64,000 nucleotides of DNA from Saliphagus infecundisoli (GTDB taxonomy: Archaea; Halobacteriota; Halobacteria; Halobacteriales; Natrialbaceae): NCBI RefSeq assembly GCF_020177375.1, contig NZ_JAIWHV010000001.1, forward strand, positions 434,001 to 498,000. The letters run 5' to 3'. Position 1 is the stretch's first letter. Each line of letters starts with the position of its first letter. A program made the position numbers and the translations under genes. Shown here in pieces: positions 52,608-61,304 of the stretch. The notes beneath the pieces were generated by a model, which saw nothing but the letters and a program-made list of their open reading frames with translations, did no database searches and was not told the DNA's origin.

Positions 52608-53519
52608 GTGTTGCCGGATCTCCAGCGGGACGTAACGAGGGCGCGAGAACTCCTCGAGGACGGCGAGTACGGACGCCTCCTCGAGGGCGCGGCCGGCCGG
52701 CTGGCGCGGCCGGTCGCCGACGAGTACCAGATCCGCCGCGGGCTCTCGGAGCTGGCGCGAGCGCGCAATCCGTCGGTCCGGGCGGTCGAGCGAGCGCTTC
52801 GCTGTGTCCACGAGGACGGGTTTCTTCCCTACGAACGCTCGCAGCTGGCGGCCGTCGAGAAGCGCCGGCAGGCCCTCGCGGCCGACGAGACGCCCGTCGA
52901 GTACCACCTCCACGGGCCCAGCGACGAGGGACTCACGGAGGAGGTCTACGAGGGCTACCGCCACGAGGTCCGGGTGAGCGACTTCCCGGGGGCGAAGCCG
53001 GAGTACGGCCCCCTGCTGTACGCGCTGGCGCGCGAACTCGACCCCGATCGGGTGCTCGAGCTGGGCACCTGTCTGGGGATCTCGGGGGCCTACATCGCCG
53101 GTGGCTTCCGCAACGACAACCGGCTGCTCACCGTCGAGGGCGGCGAGCCCCAGGTCGGGATCGCTCGCGAGACGTTCGCGGAACTGGGGGTCTCCGACCA
53201 CACCACGGTCCGCCACGATCGCTTTCAGGACGTGCTCCTCGAGGGCGGGGAGAGCCCCCGCTTCGAGATAGCCTTCCTCGACGGCCACCACAACCGCGAG
53301 GCGACCCTCGAGTACTTCGAGGCGCTCTACGAGCTCGCCGAATCCGGCGCGGTCGTCGTCTTCGACGATGTCGTCGGCTACTCGGAGGGGATGGACGGCG
53401 CCTGGCGAACGATCGCGGCCGACCCCAGGGTCGAGCTCTCGGTGACGACCGAGCGCTACGGGATCGCGGTCCTCAAGGCCGGAATCCCGGAGAAACGAGA
53501 TTTCAGCGTCCCCGTCTGA
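52608..53519 (+). CDS. SAM-dependent methyltransferase
   Basis: Encodes 303 residues from a GTG at 52608, chosen because the stretch before it (from 52524) has no domain features; the true start may be a little further up or down. A helical N-terminal region of about 100 residues precedes a class I methyltransferase with VLELGTCLGISGAYIAGGF (SAM motif I), an acidic strand LLTVEG, and AFLDGHHNREATLEYFEAL, as in the methyltransferase_24 group. The last strand is VVVFDDVVGYSEGM. The substrate is not known. It leads into egsA 40 bases downstream. Confidence 0.85.
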   Translation: MLPDLQRDVTRARELLEDGEYGRLLEGAAGRLARPVADEYQIRRGLSELARARNPSVRAVERALRCVHEDGFLPYERSQLAAVEKRRQALAADETPVEYHLHGPSDEGLTEEVYEGYRHEVRVSDFPGAKPEYGPLLYALARELDPDRVLELGTCLGISGAYIAGGFRNDNRLLTVEGGEPQVGIARETFAELGVSDHTTVRHDRFQDVLLEGGESPRFEIAFLDGHHNREATLEYFEALYELAESGAVVVFDDVVGYSEGMDGAWRTIAADPRVELSVTTERYGIAVLKAGIPEKRDFSVPV

Positions 53520-53559
53520 GGCCCGCCACAGGTAAATGGGCTCGCGGGGAAGGGGCCCC

Positions 53560-54618
53560 ATGTTCGAGAAATCGACGTGGATCCGCCTCCCCCGGAACGT
53601 CGTCGTCGGCCACGAGGTGTTGGGCCGGACCCTCGAGGTGGTAGACGACGTCCACCTCTCGGGGCGGCCGCTGCTCGTGACGAGCCCGACGCCCCGCGAG
53701 CTGGCGGCCGACCCGATCGCCGCACAGTTCGAAGAACGCGGGATCGACCCCCTGGTCGTCACGGTCGAGACCGCGAGCTTCGACGCCGTCGAGGAGGTGA
53801 TCGCGGAGGCAGAAGCCGGCGACGCCGCCTACCTCGTCGGGGTCGGCGGCGGGAAGCCCATCGACATCGCGAAGATGGCGAGCGACCACCTCGGGATGGG
53901 CTTTCTCTCGGTGCCGACGGCGGCGAGCCACGACGGGATCGTCTCCAACCGGGGGTCGGTGCCCGACGGCGACACCCGGCACAGCGTCGCCGCCGAGCCC
54001 CCGCTGGCGGTCGTCGCCGACACGGGGATCCTCGCGAACGCGCCCTGGGAGCTGACGACCGCGGGCTGTGCGGACATCATCAGCAACTACACCGCGGTAA
54101 TGGACTGGCGGCTCGCGAACCGACTGAAGAACGTCGAATACTCGGAGTACGCCGCCGCCTTAGCGGAGATGACGGCCGAGATCCTCGTGGACAACGCCGA
54201 CCTGATTCGGCCGGGGATCGAGGAGTCGGCTTGGATCGTCACCAAGGCGCTGATGTCCTCTGGCGTGGCGATGAGCATCGCCGGCTCCTCGCGGCCCGCC
54301 AGCGGCGCCGAACACCTCTTCTCTCACCAACTCGACCGGCTCGTCCCCGGCGCCGCGCTCCACGGCCACCAGGTCGGCGTCGGCGCGATCATGACCGCCT
54401 ACCTCCACGGCGGCGACCGCGGGATCTGGACCGACATTCGGGACGCGCTGGCGAGCATCGACGCGCCGACGACCGCCGACGAGCTCGGCATCGACGCCGA
54501 CACCGTCGTCGAGGCGCTTTCGACCTGTCACGCGATCCGGGACCGCTACACCATCCTGGGCGACGGGATGGAGGAGGAAGCCGCCCGACAGGTCGCGCGC
54601 CAAACGGGCGTGATCTGA
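53560..54618 (+). CDS. egsA: sn-Glycerol-1-phosphate dehydrogenase
   Basis: Encodes 352 residues from the ATG at 53560; a frame-consistent start at 53536 adds eight residues. The enzyme reduces DHAP to sn-glycerol-1-phosphate, the backbone that sets the stereochemistry of archaeal lipids. Motifs: VGVGGGKPIDIAK (nucleotide binding), VPTAASHDGIVSNRGSV, TTAGCADIISNYTAVMDW, and SGAEHLFSHQLDRL with HGHQVGVGA, holding the metal-ligand histidines. The gene follows the methyltransferase and is convergent with the ABC-2 permease gene. Confidence 0.97.
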   Translation: MFEKSTWIRLPRNVVVGHEVLGRTLEVVDDVHLSGRPLLVTSPTPRELAADPIAAQFEERGIDPLVVTVETASFDAVEEVIAEAEAGDAAYLVGVGGGKPIDIAKMASDHLGMGFLSVPTAASHDGIVSNRGSVPDGDTRHSVAAEPPLAVVADTGILANAPWELTTAGCADIISNYTAVMDWRLANRLKNVEYSEYAAALAEMTAEILVDNADLIRPGIEESAWIVTKALMSSGVAMSIAGSSRPASGAEHLFSHQLDRLVPGAALHGHQVGVGAIMTAYLHGGDRGIWTDIRDALASIDAPTTADELGIDADTVVEALSTCHAIRDRYTILGDGMEEEAARQVARQTGVI

Positions 54619-54626
54619 CGACCGGT

Positions 54627-55445
54627 TCAGAGGTCCGCGCGGCCGAACCACACGGTTCCCAGCGCGAGCGGGACGACGAGCCAGGCGAGCATGACGACGA
54701 CCATCACCTCGCCCGCGAGAAACCACGGGAGCTCCTCGGGAATGGTCCTGAACCCGTCGGGGAAGGCGAGGCCGGTCGAGTTGACGTACGCCGTGGTCGG
54801 ACTGATCAGCGACTGGACGAACAGGATCTGCTCGGACGAGATTTCGAGCCCCGCCAGGTCGTTCGCGAGGTAGTCGATGGCGAGCTGGAGCGGACCGAGG
54901 ACGTTCAACACGCTCGTAACGAAAAAGAAGGCGATCGAGCCGCCCATTGCCCGGGACCGGGAGTCGGTCGCGGCGGAGATACCGATCGCGACGGCGACGT
55001 ACGTCAGCGCGTAGAGCAGCGTCAGCGCCGCCATGATGGCGATGACGTCCATCGCCGGGGACGGGTAGAGCGCGAGCGCGAGCGCCCCGCCGACGAGGAA
55101 CGCGACGGCGATCGACGCGCTGACGACGACCGTTCGGGTGAGGAACTTGCCGAGAACGACGTCGCGTCGGGAGTTCGGAATCGACAGCAGGTACTTGATG
55201 GCGCCGGACTCGCGCTCGCCGGCGATCGCGAGGTAGGCCGTCACGAGCGCGATCAGCGGGATGAACAGCGCGCCGACGGCCGTCAGGTTCCACAGCGCGT
55301 CGCGGACGTTTGGCTCCGAGACGCCGTACTGGCCGAAGTAGACGAGCAGCGCCATGAACACGACGTACAGCGCGCCGACGAACCAGACGATCTTCGCTCG
55401 CCGGACGTCCAGGAAGTCCTTCCGTGCGACGTCGAGCGTGCTCAT
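54627..55445 (-). CDS. ABC-2 type transporter permease
   Basis: Encodes 272 residues with six predicted membrane helices. The N terminus has VARKDFLDVRRAKIVWFVGALYVVFMALLVYF and the loop GERESGAIKYLLSIPNSRRDVVLGKFLTRTVVV is the typical ABC-2 coupling region. It is the membrane part of an exporter; the partner ATPase gene overlaps by four bases. The substrate is unknown. It could export a drug, lipid or polysaccharide, or a copper-like cofactor as NosY does. Confidence 0.92.
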   Translation of the reverse strand: MSTLDVARKDFLDVRRAKIVWFVGALYVVFMALLVYFGQYGVSEPNVRDALWNLTAVGALFIPLIALVTAYLAIAGERESGAIKYLLSIPNSRRDVVLGKFLTRTVVVSASIAVAFLVGGALALALYPSPAMDVIAIMAALTLLYALTYVAVAIGISAATDSRSRAMGGSIAFFFVTSVLNVLGPLQLAIDYLANDLAGLEISSEQILFVQSLISPTTAYVNSTGLAFPDGFRTIPEELPWFLAGEVMVVVMLAWLVVPLALGTVWFGRADL

Positions 55446-56380
55446 GCCGACGCCTCCGACGGCGTCTCGGCATCCGGGTGGCCGCCGTTCGTGTACGTGT
55501 TGAACAGTTCCTCGAGGGAGACGTCCTCGGAGAGGACGTCGGTGACGGCGGTCGCGTCGGCGACCGTACAGACGACGTCGGCTTTGACCGAGGGGTCCAC
55601 GCAGGTCGCGGTGATCGTCGTCCCGTCGACGGCCACCGACCGGACGCCTGCGATCGCCTCCAGGTCGAGATCCGCGGGGACGGCGTCGACCTCGAGCGTG
55701 ATCGGCGCCCCCAGATCGAGATCACCTTTGAGGGCGTCGGGCGTTCCGGTCGCGACGAGGCGGCCCTCGTTCATGATCCCGATGCGGTCGCAGACGGCTT
55801 CGACCTCCCCGAGGACGTGACTCGAGAAGAAGACGGTGGTGCCGTCGTCGGCCTTCGCGCGGATGATCTCGCGCATCTCCTGCATCCCCGTGGGGTCGAG
55901 CCCCGAGGAGGGTTCGTCCAGAAGCAGGAGGTCGGGATCGCCGGCTAACGCCATCGCGAAGCCGAGTCGCTGGGTCATCCCCTTCGAGTAGCCACCGGCG
56001 GGCCGGTCGCCATCGTGTCCGAGGCCCACCCGTTCGAGCAGGGCCGTCGGGTCGTCGTCGGCGTCTTTGGTCTCGATCACCCACCGGAGGTGTTCGCGAC
56101 CCGTGAGGCGATCGTAGACGCTTGCGCCCTCCGGAAGGACGCCGATGCGCCGACGGATCTCGTCGGTGTCAGCCTGGGCGTCGAGGCCGAGCACGCGCAC
56201 CGTCCCCTCCGTCGGGCGAACGAAGTCGAGCAGGACGTTGATCGTCGTCGACTTGCCGGCGCCGTTGGGTCCGAGGAAGCCGAATATCTCGCCCTCCTCG
56301 ACCGAGAGATCGACCGAATCGACCGCGAGGACGTCCTCGCCGAAGCGTTTCGTCAAGGCGGTGGTTTCGATCGCTGCCAT
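55442..56380 (-). CDS. ABC transporter ATP-binding protein (DrrA/CcmA type)
   Basis: Encodes 312 residues. Walker A GPNGAGKST, the Q-loop region with LPEGASVYDRLTGREHL, signature YSKGMTQRLGFAMAL, Walker B LLLLDEPSSGLDPTG and the H-loop FFSSHVLGEVE are all present. A C-terminal domain of about 95 residues (LEVDAVPADLDLEAIAGVRSVAVDG) is the drug/lipid exporter extension. The ATG of the permease overlaps its stop. The start lies 93 bases before the S9 peptidase stop. Confidence 0.95.
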   Translation of the reverse strand: MAAIETTALTKRFGEDVLAVDSVDLSVEEGEIFGFLGPNGAGKSTTINVLLDFVRPTEGTVRVLGLDAQADTDEIRRRIGVLPEGASVYDRLTGREHLRWVIETKDADDDPTALLERVGLGHDGDRPAGGYSKGMTQRLGFAMALAGDPDLLLLDEPSSGLDPTGMQEMREIIRAKADDGTTVFFSSHVLGEVEAVCDRIGIMNEGRLVATGTPDALKGDLDLGAPITLEVDAVPADLDLEAIAGVRSVAVDGTTITATCVDPSVKADVVCTVADATAVTDVLSEDVSLEELFNTYTNGGHPDAETPSEASA

Positions 56381-56473
56381 ATGTTCGGATCATCCACACA
56401 AACGTATTAACCCACCGACACCAACGCCCCGCCCATCGAGCACGTTCCGTTCCCGATTCGCCGCTGGGGACGC

Positions 56474-58315
56474 TCAGACGTGTTCGGCCAGGAACTCCGC
56501 GATCGCCGAGTAGGCCTCGATGCGGTTCTCGAGCTTCGAGAAGCCGTGGCCCTCGTCCTCGAAGATCAGTTTCCGGACGGGGACGCCCTGTTCGCGGGCC
56601 CGTTCGACGATCCGTTCGGCCTCGCCGACGGGGACTCGGGGATCGTTCGCGCCGTGGAGGACGAACAGCGGCGCCTCGATCGACTCGATGTTGTTCGTCG
56701 GCGAGATCGACTCGAGGAACTCGCGGTCCTCCTCTAGGGAACCGTACTCGGCCTCCCGGAGCGCGCGGCGCCAGTCGCCGGTGTTCTCGAGGAAGGTGAC
56801 GAAGTTCGCGATGCCGACGATGTCGACGCCGGCCGCCCAGAGGTCGGGGTATTCGGTGAGGGCGGCGAGCACCATAAACCCGCCGTAGGAGCCCCCCATC
56901 GCGACGATCCGTTCTTCGTCGACGTCGGGCCGGTCGGCCAGCCACCCGACGCAGGCCTCGATGTCGGCCACGGAGTCCATCCGGTTTTCGACGTCGTCCA
57001 GGCTCGCGTACTCGCTTCCGTACCCCGACGATCCCCGGACGTTCGGTTCGAAGTAGGCGTAGCCCCGGTCGACGAAGTACTGTTTGATCGACGAGAAGGA
57101 GGGACGGCGCTGGCCTTCGGGGCCACCGTGGATGTCGACGATCACCGGGATCTCGCCGTCGTTCCCGTCGTCACCCTCGGCTTCGCCGCCGTCGGGCAAC
57201 GTGAGAAATCCGGGGATCTCGAGCCCGTCGAAGCTCTCGACGTGGACCAGTTCGGACTCGTCGAAGGTCTCGGTGGGGATCCCCGCCGTCGGCGCGGCGG
57301 TCCAGCGTTCGGCCTCGCCGCTTTCGATGTCGACGACGAAGACGTTCGTGTTGACCGCATCGCCGGCCGTAGACAGCGCGAACCGCTCGGCGTCGGGGCC
57401 GAAACTCACCCCGCCGGAGACCCCGCCCGGAAGCTCCGGTTCAGGGAGCGTCTCGTAGGCCGTCGGCTCGTCGCCCGCGAGTTCGCCGACGGTCAACTCG
57501 GTGTAGCCATCGACGTTTCGCGAGTAGACCAGGCGGCCGGTCTCGTCGTCGAGTGCGATCCCGTCGACGTTCCACTCGCCGCCGCCCTTGACCGTCTGCA
57601 GCTCTCTCGTCTCGCGGGCCCCGCACTCGAGGTAGGCCAGGTAGAGCGTGTCGCTGTCGCCGTGGTCGGTGACGAGATAGATCCCCTCGCCGTCGGGCGC
57701 CCAGCACGCGCTTTGATACCGGACGTCGCCCTCGTGGGGCGTGAGGTGCGTACGCTCGCCGGTCTCGACGTCGAGCACGGAGAGATCCTGGTCGAAGTTC
57801 GAGTACGACTGCGTGACCAGCAGCCGGGAGTCGTCGGGGCTCCAGCCCGACAGCGAGAGCCAGCCGTCGCCCTCGCAGACGAGTTCCGCGTCGTCGCCCG
57901 CCTCCTCGCGGCCCTGGACGTAGACGTCGAACACTGACTCGTCGCGGCGGTTGGAGGTAAAGGCGAAGCGGTCGCCGTCGTGGCTCCAGCCGCCCCAGCG
58001 GTGTTTGGCGTCGGTCATCGCCGTCCACTCGTCGATCTCGCCGCTCTCGGTATCGAGGCGGTAGAGCTGGGCGCGCTCGTTGCCGCCCTCGTCCATCCCG
58101 AAGGCGAGTTCGGGCCGCTCGGGCGAGAAGGAGGCGAAGGTGATCCGCTCGTCGTAGAACGTGCGCTGTTCGGGCCACTCCCGGGGCCCGTCCAGCGTCC
58201 AGATCTGGGGGACGCCGGTCGTGTCCATCAGGAACGCCAGGCGGTCGCCCTCGGGACCGACGGAGGCGCCGTAGGCGCTGCGGACGTTCAGGTAGCGCTC
58301 GATATCGTAGCTCAC
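56474..58315 (-). CDS. S9-family serine peptidase (prolyl oligopeptidase/acylaminoacyl-peptidase type)
   Basis: Encodes 613 residues. A seven-bladed propeller (about 10-370; blades such as LAFGMDEGGNERAQLYRLD and FSTAGDAV) precedes an alpha/beta-hydrolase domain. The catalytic triad is Ser476 (GGSYGGF), Asp558 (HGANDPRVP) and His590 (EDEGHGF). The propeller limits entry, so short peptides are the likely substrates. No signal peptide is present, which fits a cytoplasmic peptidase that finishes protein breakdown. It is downstream of a divergent membrane gene and precedes the ABC-2 exporter. Confidence 0.94.
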   Translation of the reverse strand: MSYDIERYLNVRSAYGASVGPEGDRLAFLMDTTGVPQIWTLDGPREWPEQRTFYDERITFASFSPERPELAFGMDEGGNERAQLYRLDTESGEIDEWTAMTDAKHRWGGWSHDGDRFAFTSNRRDESVFDVYVQGREEAGDDAELVCEGDGWLSLSGWSPDDSRLLVTQSYSNFDQDLSVLDVETGERTHLTPHEGDVRYQSACWAPDGEGIYLVTDHGDSDTLYLAYLECGARETRELQTVKGGGEWNVDGIALDDETGRLVYSRNVDGYTELTVGELAGDEPTAYETLPEPELPGGVSGGVSFGPDAERFALSTAGDAVNTNVFVVDIESGEAERWTAAPTAGIPTETFDESELVHVESFDGLEIPGFLTLPDGGEAEGDDGNDGEIPVIVDIHGGPEGQRRPSFSSIKQYFVDRGYAYFEPNVRGSSGYGSEYASLDDVENRMDSVADIEACVGWLADRPDVDEERIVAMGGSYGGFMVLAALTEYPDLWAAGVDIVGIANFVTFLENTGDWRRALREAEYGSLEEDREFLESISPTNNIESIEAPLFVLHGANDPRVPVGEAERIVERAREQGVPVRKLIFEDEGHGFSKLENRIEAYSAIAEFLAEHV

Positions 58316-58431
58316 ACCGGTCCCGTCTCGACCGACCGGCTAATGGGTTTGGATCGCGGAAGTCGGCGGTAGGCCCCGCCTACAGCCCGTCGCTTCCGGA
58401 TAACAAAGCCGCTCGGGATCTCCCGGTCGCC

Positions 58432-58764
58432 ATGGACGACGCCCTCGAGTCGGACGGGGAGCCGATCGGGACCGGGACCGTGCTGGCGGTCATCGCGGCC
58501 ACGATGATCGGGTTCGCTGCCGTCGTCGCGGTCCTCGCCGTCGGCGTCCTCGACGACGAGACGACTGGACTCCCCGAGATCAGGGACGACGGCACCGGCG
58601 GCGACGGGATCCCGAACGCCGATCCCACCGGTTTCGAAGGCGAGACGAACGCCTCCGAGGACAGTCGGGTGAACCCCGACGGCGCCGGAAACGGCTCGAC
58701 GATCGACCGCAGGAGTCCGGTCTCCCCCGGACTCGACCCGTCCCGGGTCAGCGGTCGGTCCTGA
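58432..58764 (+). CDS. Single-helix membrane protein, unknown
   Basis: Encodes 110 residues. One predicted membrane helix (about 15-40: GTGTVLAVIAATMIGFAAVVAVLAVGVL) follows a short acidic N terminus. The rest is an acidic, Gly- and Pro-rich tail, probably outside the cell. An ATAACAAAG about 30 bases before the ATG is a TATA-like element for a leaderless start. The end overlaps the convergent folCP gene by 17 bases. I see no recognisable family. Confidence 0.7.
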   Translation: MDDALESDGEPIGTGTVLAVIAATMIGFAAVVAVLAVGVLDDETTGLPEIRDDGTGGDGIPNADPTGFEGETNASEDSRVNPDGAGNGSTIDRRSPVSPGLDPSRVSGRS

Positions 58765-61231
58765 ACGCCGCCCCCTCGCGGGTCGCCAGTGCGGTCCTGA
58801 CCGCGGCGACGTTCTCTGGGACGTCGTGGACCCGGACGATGTCGGCGCCCCGGTCGGCGGCGAGCGCGGTCGCGGCGACGGTCGCCACACCCCGGTCGTC
58901 GGGGCCACAGCCCGCCCGCTCGAACATCGACTTGTGAGAGTGACCGACGAGGATCGGACAGCCCAGCGCCCGGAACTCCCCCAGTCGGTCGAGGAGTTCG
59001 AAGCTCTCCGCGGCCGATTTCCCGAACCCGATCCCGGGATCGACGACGATCCGCTCGCGGTCGAGGCCCGCCTTCTCGGCGAGCAGGATCCGTTCGCGGA
59101 GCTCGTCGATGGCGTCCCCGACCACGTCGTCGTACTCGATCGTCTTTCCCGGAACGACCGGGGCGTCGATGCTGTGCATGACGATCAGGGGCACGTCGTG
59201 GTCGGCCGCGACGAAGCGCATCCGGGGATCCTCGAGCCCCGAGACGTCGTTGATGACGTTGGCGCCGGCGCCGACTGCGGCCTCGGCGACGGCCGCCTTC
59301 CGGGTGTCGACGGAGACCGTCGCCCGATCGCCGATCCCCTCGATCACCGGGACGACCCGCTCGATCTCCTCGTCGACGGACACGGGATCGGCCCCCGGCC
59401 GGGTCGACTCGCCGCCGACGTCGATCACGTCCGCGCCGGCTTCGACCATCGCCTCCGCGCGGGCGAGGGCGTCCTCGCGGGTCTCGTACTCGCCGCCGTC
59501 GTGGAAGCTGTCGGGGGTCGTGTTCAGGATCCCCATTACGGCCGTCCCCTCCCCCTCCCAGGGGTAGCCGGAGGCGGAACTCCGGTTCGAAACCGAACCG
59601 GGGTTTTCCGCCACCGTCGCCCGGACCTCGCGGGCGATCTCGCCCAGTCCGTGGGGCTCGGATTGGAGGGCAGCCACGAGGGCCGAGAGTTCCGAGTCGG
59701 TTCCCATCAGGACGACGTCGACGAGCTCGTCGTCCCGTTCGAACCCGGAGATCGCACACTCGCCCCCGAGACGCGCAAGCTCCCGCTCGAGGGTCGTCGC
59801 CTGGCGGTACTGGACCCGGGTCGTGAGGACCCGATGGATAGCGCTCTCGGTCGCCCGCTCGACCCCCGCCTCGGAGACGCTCGCGGATTCGAGGACGGTG
59901 TGGGCCTCCTCGCGATTTCGGACCCGTTTCGGGGTCGTCGTGTGCGTGTACCGCCGTCGGGCCTCCGCGACGGCGAACAGCGAGCCGGTGACGACCACGG
60001 CGTCGCCCTCGTCGGCGTCGTCGAGCGCGCCGGCGAGCGCGTCCGCGACCGCCGACTGCTCTGCGATACGGCCGGCGTCGACCCCCGCCCGCTCGAAGAC
60101 TCGCGCAAGGACCGCCCGATCCTCCGCGCGCGGGAGGTTCGGCTCGCAGGTTCGGACGGAGTCGGGATCGGGAAGCGCCCGCGCCATCCCCCGGTGGTCC
60201 TTGTCGTGCATCGCGCCGAAGACGAGGTGGAGATCGTCGTACGCGAAGCCCCCGAGGGTCTCGGCGACGCGCTCGCAGGCGCCGGGGTTGTGGGCGCCGT
60301 CGAGGACCACGAGGGGGTCGGTGTCGATCACCTCGAACCGGCCGGGCCAGTGGGCGTTTCCGAGCCCTCGAGCGATCGTCGATGGGGGGATATCGAGGTC
60401 GAGTTCGCCGGCGACCTGGCGGGCGACGACCGCGGCGATGGCGGCGTTTTCGGCCTGGTGGGCGCCCAGCAGGGGCAGGCGGGCATCGACGTCCCAGCCG
60501 TCGCCGTCGATCGAGACGGCGGCCTCGACGCGGTTGGTCCGGCCGCCGTAGGCGACGCTCACGTCCCGGTCGCTCCCGCGGCCGACGGTCTCGACGGAGC
60601 CCGCGACCTCCCGGAGGGCCTCGAGGACCGATTCCTCATCGACGCCGGTCACCAGGGGCCGCCCGTCGGGGGCGACGTGGGCCTTGTCGCGGGCGATCTC
60701 CTCGTGGGTGTCCCCGAGGACGCTCGTGTGCTCCAGGGTGACGCTCGTGACCGCGCTCGCGACCGGGTCGACGACGCTCGTCGCGTCGTACTTGCCGCCG
60801 ATGCCGACCTCGAGGACGGCGACGTCGACGTCGGTCCGGCCGAAGCGCCAGAGCGCCAGCGCGGTCATCGCCTCGAAAAAGGTCGGCGAGTCGTCCTCCG
60901 CGGCCCGGTCGACGGCGTACTCCTCGATTTCCTCGACGAAGTCGGCGACCGCCGACCGGGGGATCTTCCGTCCGTCGACCCGGACCCGCTCGCGGAGGTC
61001 CTCTAAGTGTGGCGAGGTGTAGAGTCCCACCGAGAGTCCCGCCTCCCGGAGGACGCGCTCGACCATTCGCGCCGTGCTCCCCTTCCCGTTCGAGCCGGCG
61101 ATCTGGACGCAGACGAGGTCCTCGTGGGGGTCGCCGAGTTCCTCCAACAGCGCTGCCGTCGAGGCGGTTCCGGGGCTTGGCCGGAAGCGACGCAGATCGA
61201 AGAGCAGGTCCGCCGCCTCGTGGTACTCCAT
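58748..61231 (-). CDS. folCP: FolCP: folylpolyglutamate synthase fused to dihydropteroate synthase
   Basis: Encodes 827 residues from the ATG at 61231; a GTG at 61240 adds three. Residues 1-430 are folylpolyglutamate/dihydrofolate synthase with GSNGKGST (46-53) and ...LDGAHNPGACERVAETL. A middle region of about 130 residues (430-560; ESASVSEAGVERATESAIHRVL, then VDVVLMGTDSELSALVAALQ) joins to dihydropteroate synthase: GILNTTPDSFHDGG, DVIDVGGESTRPGADPV, VSVDTRKAAVAEAAV and GHSHKSMF. The fusion is known in Haloferax. It completes two folate steps on one chain; the middle part may hold a reductase-like function. Confidence 0.93.
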   Translation of the reverse strand: MEYHEAADLLFDLRRFRPSPGTASTAALLEELGDPHEDLVCVQIAGSNGKGSTARMVERVLREAGLSVGLYTSPHLEDLRERVRVDGRKIPRSAVADFVEEIEEYAVDRAAEDDSPTFFEAMTALALWRFGRTDVDVAVLEVGIGGKYDATSVVDPVASAVTSVTLEHTSVLGDTHEEIARDKAHVAPDGRPLVTGVDEESVLEALREVAGSVETVGRGSDRDVSVAYGGRTNRVEAAVSIDGDGWDVDARLPLLGAHQAENAAIAAVVARQVAGELDLDIPPSTIARGLGNAHWPGRFEVIDTDPLVVLDGAHNPGACERVAETLGGFAYDDLHLVFGAMHDKDHRGMARALPDPDSVRTCEPNLPRAEDRAVLARVFERAGVDAGRIAEQSAVADALAGALDDADEGDAVVVTGSLFAVAEARRRYTHTTTPKRVRNREEAHTVLESASVSEAGVERATESAIHRVLTTRVQYRQATTLERELARLGGECAISGFERDDELVDVVLMGTDSELSALVAALQSEPHGLGEIAREVRATVAENPGSVSNRSSASGYPWEGEGTAVMGILNTTPDSFHDGGEYETREDALARAEAMVEAGADVIDVGGESTRPGADPVSVDEEIERVVPVIEGIGDRATVSVDTRKAAVAEAAVGAGANVINDVSGLEDPRMRFVAADHDVPLIVMHSIDAPVVPGKTIEYDDVVGDAIDELRERILLAEKAGLDRERIVVDPGIGFGKSAAESFELLDRLGEFRALGCPILVGHSHKSMFERAGCGPDDRGVATVAATALAADRGADIVRVHDVPENVAAVRTALATREGAAFRTDR

Positions 61232-61304
61232 ATCCGACACAGAGAGCCCGCTCGCTTTAGCGTGTCGGACTCTCCGATCGCTCAGTGAGCGAGGATCCGA
61301 TCTC

